Below the pieces are notes generated by a model. It was given only the letters and a program-made list of their open reading frames with translations, was not told the origin of the DNA and did no database searches. Positions 58,493-64,000 of a stretch of DNA of 64,000 nucleotides are shown here, in pieces (position 1 is the first letter of the stretch; the number at the start of each line of letters is the position of its first letter). Made by a program: the position numbers and the translations under genes. Location: NCBI GenBank assembly GCA_964036295.1, contig OZ038463.1:18401069-18465068 (forward strand), read 5' to 3'. This stretch comes from Plumapathes pennacea (lineage: Eukaryota > Cnidaria > Anthozoa > Antipatharia > Myriopathidae).

Positions 58493-59869
58493 TTACTTTT
58501 TATTCTTATTCTTAAATTGTTCAACAACAAAAGTGACAACGAGAAGAATCAGCAACCAAGCATGTTTTGAGAGAAAACCTATCGCTTCTCCAGCAGTCTT
58601 AAACAAAAAGCTAACTATTGCTCCAACCATTCCAGGTAGAATTCCAGCCAACTTTTTTCCAATTTCTTTAAAACCTTCTCCAACACCTTTGGCGACTTTT
58701 GTCAAACCAGCTTTGAGGTTTCCCACAATGACTCCAATAATGGTTCCCACAGCGGTCAACACTCCAATGACTGTAAATCCATATTTTTTGAAGATGTATT
58801 TAACTTTTTCCTTGAGACTCAACCTTTCTAAAATTTGTTGAAGATCCTTAATCCTTTCTTCGTTTTGTTTTATGACCGCTTCGTTTTCTTTTCTTGCCTT
58901 AACGACCTCTGCCCTTCATCTTTCTATTTCTTCTTCTAACTTTTTTCGCTCTTCGGGCGAGGATGACTTTTTAATATCGTTCTCAAGGGTCTTAATAGAG
59001 TTCTCTCTTCTAGAGACAAGATCTTTTAATGCCTCGTTATTATCTGCCAATTTCTTTATTTTCCTGTTCAAATCGTCGTTCTTTTCTTTAGTTTCTCTTA
59101 GTTTATTTTTCAAATCGCTTATTTTTTCATTGTTTTTGTTAACGTTAATATCGATATCTTCCATCGACTCTTCTAACGATTTTCCTAAAAAGTTGAGTAA
59201 CTCATTCTGGCTTGGTTTACCACCTACTTTTGCTGGAGTTAACTCTCCATCTTTACCTACGAAGAACTTTGCCGCTCTCTTCCTCTTACCGCTTACCCAA
59301 ACTCTGCAGTATTCGTCTTTACCATAAAGAATCTTATCTAGTTGTAATTTACCATATCTTGCATCCCTTATGTATTTAGCTGCTTCTTCCTTTTCTTTTA
59401 ACTTGGTGTCAATTGTAACACCACTTTTATTTTCATTTTCCAAACTTAGAAGCTCGTACACTTTGGAAGAAGCGGGGCCATCATTATTTAATGGATTGAG
59501 AACGAAATCATCTGGCCCAATTTTTACTACCTTTTACCAGCCTTTATTTTCAGAGCATTTAGTGACACAAGGGTTGCCATCAACAATCGTGTATCTAAGA
59601 CCTTTAGGTGCGCGTAAACCAAAATCTTTCAACATTGAAATAGCTTTCTTCGCCATACTTCTTTCTTTCTGACTACGGTAATCATCTGGGTCAACGACGT
59701 TTACGTATTCGACAGATGTCGTCACTGCAGTTTTTAGTCTATGTTTTTGATGAATAGGGTCTAAATCATCGTCGTGTGAACTAGTTGGTATCAACGGAAT
59801 ATTTTCGCCATCTTCATCTCCATCATGTGTATTAGGATCGAAAGGATTTTCTGGATCTACTTCTGCCAT
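58493..59869 (-). pseudogene. Long coiled-coil membrane protein with two in-frame stops
   Basis: One frame of 458 codons from ATG 59869, cut by TAA at 59534-59536 and TGA at 58916-58918. Part 1: acidic N-terminus (DPENPFDPNTHDGDED) and a small domain with DFGLRAPKGLRYTIVDG. Part 2: IRDARYGKLQLDKILYG, VWVSGKRKRAAKFFVG and a long Lys/Glu coiled coil. Part 3: the coil continues, then hydrophobic Gly-rich segments (VIGVLTAVGTIIGVIVG, GMVGAIVSFLF, AWLLILLVVTFVVEQF), so it is a C-terminal membrane protein. A fibre or envelope-like role is possible; no family recognised. Confidence 0.6.
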
Positions 59870-59905
59870 TTTCGTATCATTAAACTAAAACATTAAGTCA
59901 ATATA

Positions 59906-60325
59906 TTAATAAAACTTCGATACCCCATAAGCCAAACCGGCCACGGTTAATCCAGTAAACAACATTTCTCCATTTTTTTGATCTTTACTCGGAGAGTAAT
60001 AATCGTGAAAATTAGGCTCTTTTGAATCTTCAATATTTTCGTCTGGGTGAGTTTCTGCATATGCCTTTAAAGCCTCGTCTGTTCCCTTAAAATTATATGA
60101 AGCGTTTGATTTATCTCTCTCTTGTTGTTCTCTCCAAAGTTCTACTTTACCCATTTTCTCTTTCCAGTCATTGCAATCCTTTTCGTATTTTTCGATAGCC
60201 AAGTCGTGTCTCTTTTTTTCTTCGTCTTGATCTTTTCCTGACAAAAATCTAGCCAAGTAACTTCCTCCAATAAAAGTTCCTGCGTTTAATATTGCCCCAA
60301 TAGCTACTGTTAAAAATGTTGCCAT
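59906..60325 (-). CDS. Unknown 139-residue protein with two hydrophobic ends
   Basis: Starts MATFLTVAIGAILNAGTFIG (signal anchor or membrane helix), a charged helical middle (DEEKKRHDLAIEKYEKD), and ends MLFTGLTVAGLAYGVSKFY, a second hydrophobic segment. Intact. No family recognised. Confidence 0.6.
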   Translation of the reverse strand: MATFLTVAIGAILNAGTFIGGSYLARFLSGKDQDEEKKRHDLAIEKYEKDCNDWKEKMGKVELWREQQERDKSNASYNFKGTDEALKAYAETHPDENIEDSKEPNFHDYYSPSKDQKNGEMLFTGLTVAGLAYGVSKFY

Positions 60326-60432
60326 TCTTTTTAGAATGGTAACAATTAATCTTTATATAATTATAATCATTTTTTCAAATTAAAAAAATCTTAAGTTGGA
60401 ATAATTTTTTGATCAATGAGGTAATCTCTCGC

Positions 60433-60612
60433 TTAAATTGCCCCAATTAAAACTCCTGTCCACTCAAGCGCATTCATTAAACTTGCAGAAGGATCGGAAG
60501 TTATTGCCTTCCTAAAAGCTTTTTTAGCTCCATAACCAATTAATGCAGAAATTCCAACCAAAGCAACCGCCTCCTTTGCGTTAACAATAAATTTGTCGTT
60601 ACTGCTACTCAT
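60433..60612 (-). CDS. Small two-helix hydrophobic protein (59 residues)
   Basis: ATG 60612. Hydrophobic stretches KEAVALVGISALIGYGA and ALEWTGVLIGAI around a basic turn (KKAFRKAI). Small membrane protein. Intact. Confidence 0.5.
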   Translation of the reverse strand: MSSSNDKFIVNAKEAVALVGISALIGYGAKKAFRKAITSDPSASLMNALEWTGVLIGAI

Positions 60613-60649
60613 ATTTTCAAATACATTGTTCAAAAGTGTAATCTTTAAA

Positions 60650-61081
60650 TCATTCCATATCGATACTTATCTCATTATTTTCTTTAATTTTATCAGAATT
60701 ATCAACTTTTGGGTTTGATTCTTTTGGTGGTTCTACGGGAGGACTATCTTCTTTAACTTCTTTATTTGGAAATATATATTTGTAGCCGCGATATAAAACA
60801 AAAATACCTCCCACAACTCCCGCAGCCACTTGTATTCCATTACTAACTTCAAAAAAACTTAACGGACTAACTTCATTCTTTTCACGGCTTTTCTTTAAAG
60901 CTTCCCTTGCTTCTTTATTTTTCTTGGCTAAAGCCTTGCCAGCCGCGACTTTTTTAGGATCCTTCTTTCTATCTATATTTTCCTTTTTTGTTTTTTTCGA
61001 GTCGCTAGATTCCATGTCTTTGGGAATACTTGTTATTTGTTCTACTTTTTCATTCGTTTCTTGGTTTTCATTTTCTGACAT
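60650..61081 (-). CDS. Unknown Lys/Glu-rich protein with one membrane span (143 residues)
   Basis: Charged N-terminus, Ala/Lys helical middle (AAGKALAKKNKEAREALKK), a hydrophobic segment GIQVAAGVVGGIFVLYRG, then an acidic, Pro-rich tail. Intact. Not recognised. Confidence 0.55.
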   Translation of the reverse strand: MSENENQETNEKVEQITSIPKDMESSDSKKTKKENIDRKKDPKKVAAGKALAKKNKEAREALKKSREKNEVSPLSFFEVSNGIQVAAGVVGGIFVLYRGYKYIFPNKEVKEDSPPVEPPKESNPKVDNSDKIKENNEISIDME

Positions 61082-61104
61082 CTCTTTTGTTTTATTTGAA
61101 ATTC

Positions 61105-61750
61105 TTAAGTCATGTTAGCATTTTTGATCAAAAATGCTAACACATTTATTAATAAAATTTTAAAAATTAAACTTTTTTTGTCTTTTGGATTTTCAATCGC
61201 GTTTTCTTCGTTTAATGATTCGTCTTTAGAAATGACAACATGTTTCGCTACATCTAAACCAACTCTTAAAAGAGCAACAACATCTCCATATTCCTCAGAA
61301 ATCTTGGCGGCATACTTTCCAAATCTTCTTCCTAATTGCTTATTTTTCATCAAATCCATCTTCAAAGAATCGACGTCGTCAAAAGTGAGCATAAATGAAA
61401 GTGCTTTGACGAATCCATCAACCATAATTCCCATTCCATCATTCATCAATTCTTGACCCGCCTTTTCCTCGTAAACCTTAAATAAAGAATCTAAATCGTC
61501 ATCATTCATTTTCCTAATATCAACAGCGTTAACGTTTTCTCCAAAATATTCTTCCAAACCAAATGTCATGGCTACTGAAGCAAGAATGTCTTTTTTTCTC
61601 GTAATTTCTTCTCGTCTCTCTTGACTTACAGGCTCATTTATAGTGACTCTTTTTCTTGTTGTTTTGTTTCTTTTTATTAGTCTTCTCAATATTTACTGTT
61701 TTCGTAACTTCTTCAACGTCATTAACATATTCTTTTACAATGTCAGTCAT
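61105..61750 (-). pseudogene. Unknown helical protein, frameshift near the start
   Basis: ATG 61750 opens a 38-codon frame (MTDIVKEYVNDVEEVTK). Near 61690 another frame becomes coding and runs to 61105: basic start, VAMTFGLEEYFGENVNAV, SFMLTFDDVDSLKMDLM and a hydrophobic end ILLINVLAFLI. A one-base slip near an A-rich tract would join them. About 215 residues. Lies between the ATPase and a run of membrane proteins. Confidence 0.5.
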
Positions 61751-61774
61751 TTTTATATTACTAAAAACGTGGTT

Positions 61775-62422
61775 TTAAATAGTTTCTGGAATTTCGACGT
61801 GATGTGAAAATGGATGATGTAAAGAAAAGCAAATTCTTGAGTATTTCTTATTTTTCAATATCTCGCAAATACTTTTCTTTTCGTTTTTATCAATGCCTGA
61901 GCCAAAACTTTTGAAAACTGAATCCGTTCCATCAGAATCTGGATTTTGAAACGCAACGATACAACCGATATTTTCCCTGAATGGTTTGGCTATACTTGTT
62001 AATTGCTGAGTCAAAACCCAAACGGAAATTCCAATATGTCTTCCACTATATGCAAGTTCGATTAGTTTTGAAGTTCTTTTTTTCACGTCTGAGCTTACGG
62101 CACAATCATCAACAATAATAAGAACTTTTGTTTGTTCACCTTGGTCGTTCATTTTGTTGTCGTAAAATAAACTCGCACAAGTCTCCAAACATTCTTCAAC
62201 TCCCTCGTTATCGTTAGGTATCATGACGAAAAAACACTCATCGCCTGACGCAAACCCTTCATAAGTTTTGTTTGTTGCAAAAGTTGGGCAAATCAAAACA
62301 ATGATATCGAAAATGTACCTAAAATCGCCCCGTAATAAATCTACTAAATACTTGGTTTTTCCACATTTTGTGGGGCCACATATCAATGTATGAAACGGCA
62401 CTTGAGATTTTAAAGTTTCCAT
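61775..62422 (-). CDS. Genome-packaging ATPase of element 2
   Basis: 215 residues. Walker A ICGPTKCGKTKYL near residue 15-27, Walker B KVLIIVDDCAV near 98-108, then IGISVWVLTQQLTSIAKPFR, the sensor region of A32-type packaging ATPases. Intact, with a complete GxxxxGKT unlike the Polinton 1 enzyme. Next to the capsid gene, as expected. Confidence 0.88.
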   Translation of the reverse strand: METLKSQVPFHTLICGPTKCGKTKYLVDLLRGDFRYIFDIIVLICPTFATNKTYEGFASGDECFFVMIPNDNEGVEECLETCASLFYDNKMNDQGEQTKVLIIVDDCAVSSDVKKRTSKLIELAYSGRHIGISVWVLTQQLTSIAKPFRENIGCIVAFQNPDSDGTDSVFKSFGSGIDKNEKKSICEILKNKKYSRICFSLHHPFSHHVEIPETI

Positions 62423-62465
62423 CTTTAAAATCCATACTAAGTTTTAAGTTTTAAATTTTACAAAA

Positions 62466-63704
62466 TTAATCATCAATCATTAATTGTTTGACGGCTCCGC
62501 CTTGAACCATCAAAGCTGCATCAGACACGGTAAAAATGTAACAATCAACAGTTGTGGAAGCAACTCCACCAATGTCGATGTTTAACTTGACTCCGGACTT
62601 TGCTCCACCTACTTTAATACCATCTCCGTGAAGGTTGTTGTCTGGTGTGCTTCTCAAATCAACCCACAAAGCAAATCCATTATTTTGAAAGTCTACTTCC
62701 TTAAAGTGGTCATCAATATAATCAAATCTTTTATTTATCATACTCCACGTGTCATCTCTCAAGATTCCGTCTGAATAATTTTTATGTGGAACTCCATCAA
62801 TGTTTACATTTACAGAATCAATTTGTGGGTTTATAAATTCTTCCGACTTTCTTTCGCCCGCATTTTGTGCTTTTAAGAAAAATAACATAATTCCCTTCAA
62901 ACATCTTTTTGGGTTGTTGATGTGAAAGTTTAGTAAACCACCCGATCCAATGTTTATACTAGCTTTCTTCTCGAAAAATTGCACATATTCAAAGTAAAAA
63001 GTTCTTCCTTCATTGTAGACCTTGCTAGCTTTCTCTGCCAAACTTTGACTTTCAATTGTCGCATATTCAAGCTGCATGTCGGTCAACTCATAAGTGTAAT
63101 CCTTGGTTGTGTCTGAAGTCACGACAACGTCGGTCTTTGGAGCCAACGTTATTTCAAACTTTATGTCTGATCCAGACCCTTGAATGAGTCCGTGAGGGTA
63201 AAAAACGCCGTGATCATCTAAAATTGGGTGACTCAACGGAATGTGATGCCAATCTCCATAAGTGGTTTTGGTTAAAACTTCGTTTTTGTCTCCACTGCTT
63301 CCGTAAAGTTTCGACTTTCTCCTTGTTTCGCTGATTATTCCCATTTTAACATCTTCTTCAATGGTCAACAAGTCTTGATATCCTTTAAAAATGTCGTATC
63401 TGTCCAAAATCATAACGTCCTTTCCACCGAACGACACTTTCATCCTTTTCACCAAATTTCTAGCTGCGTTAAAAACTAAGTGGTTATCAGCAACTCCTGT
63501 TCCTACCTTTACCTTAAACCTCAAAAAAATGCTTCTTGGAACGTAAACCATATTTTCATTCAACTTTGGTAATGTGATATATATCGCGTTTGGAGGTTTG
63601 GCAGAACTTGGAGTTAAAGTTATTCTATTAACCGTTCTCTCGGCTTTCAATGCCTTTGACAACTTGGGCCTTCTATTTGGATTTAGCATATCTGCAACTG
63701 ACAT
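62466..63704 (-). CDS. MCP: Major capsid protein of element 2 (double jelly-roll type)
   Basis: 412 residues, intact. N-terminus MSVADMLNPNRR, then NRITLTPSSAKPPNAIYITL and ARNLVKRMKVSFGGKDVM, then HPILDDHGVFYPHGL and SVNVNIDGVPHKNYSDG. I know these blocks from major capsid proteins of Polinton-like elements in cnidarians. The fold call is family knowledge. No evident similarity to the Polinton 1 MCP. Divergent from the integrase with only 28 bp between the two ATGs. Confidence 0.85.
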   Translation of the reverse strand: MSVADMLNPNRRPKLSKALKAERTVNRITLTPSSAKPPNAIYITLPKLNENMVYVPRSIFLRFKVKVGTGVADNHLVFNAARNLVKRMKVSFGGKDVMILDRYDIFKGYQDLLTIEEDVKMGIISETRRKSKLYGSSGDKNEVLTKTTYGDWHHIPLSHPILDDHGVFYPHGLIQGSGSDIKFEITLAPKTDVVVTSDTTKDYTYELTDMQLEYATIESQSLAEKASKVYNEGRTFYFEYVQFFEKKASINIGSGGLLNFHINNPKRCLKGIMLFFLKAQNAGERKSEEFINPQIDSVNVNIDGVPHKNYSDGILRDDTWSMINKRFDYIDDHFKEVDFQNNGFALWVDLRSTPDNNLHGDGIKVGGAKSGVKLNIDIGGVASTTVDCYIFTVSDAALMVQGGAVKQLMIDD

Positions 63705-63732
63705 AGTCTAAAGACACACAATAAATCTTTAA

Positions 63733-64000
63733 ATGAACAAGATAAACGATATGAAAAAAATTTATTACTCTTCAAAAGGGTATTGGAAAGGATTAGCAGC
63801 AATTAAAAAACTTTCTTTAGAAGCTAGAGTCACTACAGAAGAAGCTAAAAATTGGCTATCAAAACAAGCACTTTGGCAAATTTACAAATCACCACCAAAT
63901 TATGTTCCATCTCCACATTGGACAATTTCTGTTCCGAACGAAGTTCATCAAGCTGATCTATTGTTTCTTCCTCGCGATAAAGTTGGAAAAAAAAATTTTA
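63733..64000 (+). CDS. Integrase of element 2, N-terminal part (cut by window end)
   Basis: ATG 63733, open to the last base. KKIYYSSKGYWKGLAAIKKL, EEAKNWLSKQALWQIYK and the catalytic-core start VHQADLLFLP match the N-terminal region of Polinton retroviral-type integrases (QADL holds the first catalytic Asp). The rest is beyond the window. Confidence 0.82.
   Translation, partial: MNKINDMKKIYYSSKGYWKGLAAIKKLSLEARVTTEEAKNWLSKQALWQIYKSPPNYVPSPHWTISVPNEVHQADLLFLPRDKVGKKNF

Larger units (their letters stand above)
53325..64000. mobile_element. Polinton-like element 2 (partial, AT-rich)
   Basis: Carries its own major capsid protein, packaging ATPase and the start of an integrase, with about a dozen more small genes. 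AT-rich, unlike Polinton 1, and none of its proteins looks closely related to those of Polinton 1. The left end is not proven; AGGGGAGACATT at 53325 is a candidate terminus because Polintons begin AG. The right part, which should include PolB, lies beyond the window. At least three in-frame stops show decay. Confidence 0.8.

Noticed and set aside
58872..59327. 151-codon hydrophobic plus-strand frame
   Set aside because: Antisense of the Lys/Glu coiled coil of the 58493-59869 gene.
53325..64000. Alternative genetic code in element 2 (TAA read as Gln)
   Set aside because: Two TAAs could be sense, but the intact capsid gene ends in TAA and one interruption is TGA; ordinary decay explains all.

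Overview
This is eukaryotic DNA, almost certainly from a cnidarian and probably a stony coral or relative. That placement is inference: it rests on a tRNA-headed SINE of a type I associate with corals, Polinton capsid genes of a type I associate with cnidarians, and BEL/Pao, Ty3/gypsy and Helitron remains. I could not recognise a single host gene. The window is a nested pile of mobile elements.

Layout. 1-2145: unassigned AT-rich DNA. 2146-6071: a gag-only LTR retrotransposon whose 3' LTR was hit by a 783-bp TIR element. 6605-7530: decayed exon of a Helitron-type helicase protein. 8100-9070: BEL/Pao fragments. 9196-9370: tRNA-derived SINE. 9466-12604: four short Helitrons, three of them a spacer-free head-to-tail array. 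13073-47666: a Ty3/gypsy element on the minus strand (182/175-bp LTRs, GTTA flanks), split by a 29,057-bp Polinton/Maverick (16861-45917). 47695-52281: a fifth Helitron, interrupted by a 3.5-kb TIR element built of 1,635-bp tandem units. 53.3 kb to the window end: a second, unrelated, AT-rich Polinton-like element that runs off the edge.

Polinton 1 is delimited exactly: inverted repeats beginning AGTAGTATGGGG and a 6-bp CGCACT duplication inside the gypsy pol region. It carries protein-primed PolB, a chromodomain integrase, a packaging ATPase, an adenain-like protease, a double jelly-roll major capsid protein, three tandem minor-capsid (penton-type) paralogues, and a cluster of small basic core or pVI-like proteins that share a QRGG motif. 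Accessory genes lie at both ends: a Fic-domain protein, three genes with short spliceosomal introns, a 41-residue membrane protein and several unknowns. Their promoters, and not those of the structural core, carry repeated palindromes ATCCCACGTGGGAT, often fused to a CRE half. One promoter also has an eight-unit heat-shock element. I read this as an early/late regulatory split. Several genes (PolB, ATPase, two minor capsid genes, the pVI-like gene) contain one in-frame stop, mostly TGA, so this copy looks disabled.

Polinton 2 (about 53.3-64 kb) has an integrase N-terminus divergent from a major capsid gene, a different packaging ATPase, a six-repeat Cys/His protein, tandemly duplicated small genes, membrane proteins and a two-helix membrane protein followed by a PSAP/PPPY tail in another frame. 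It also carries premature stops.
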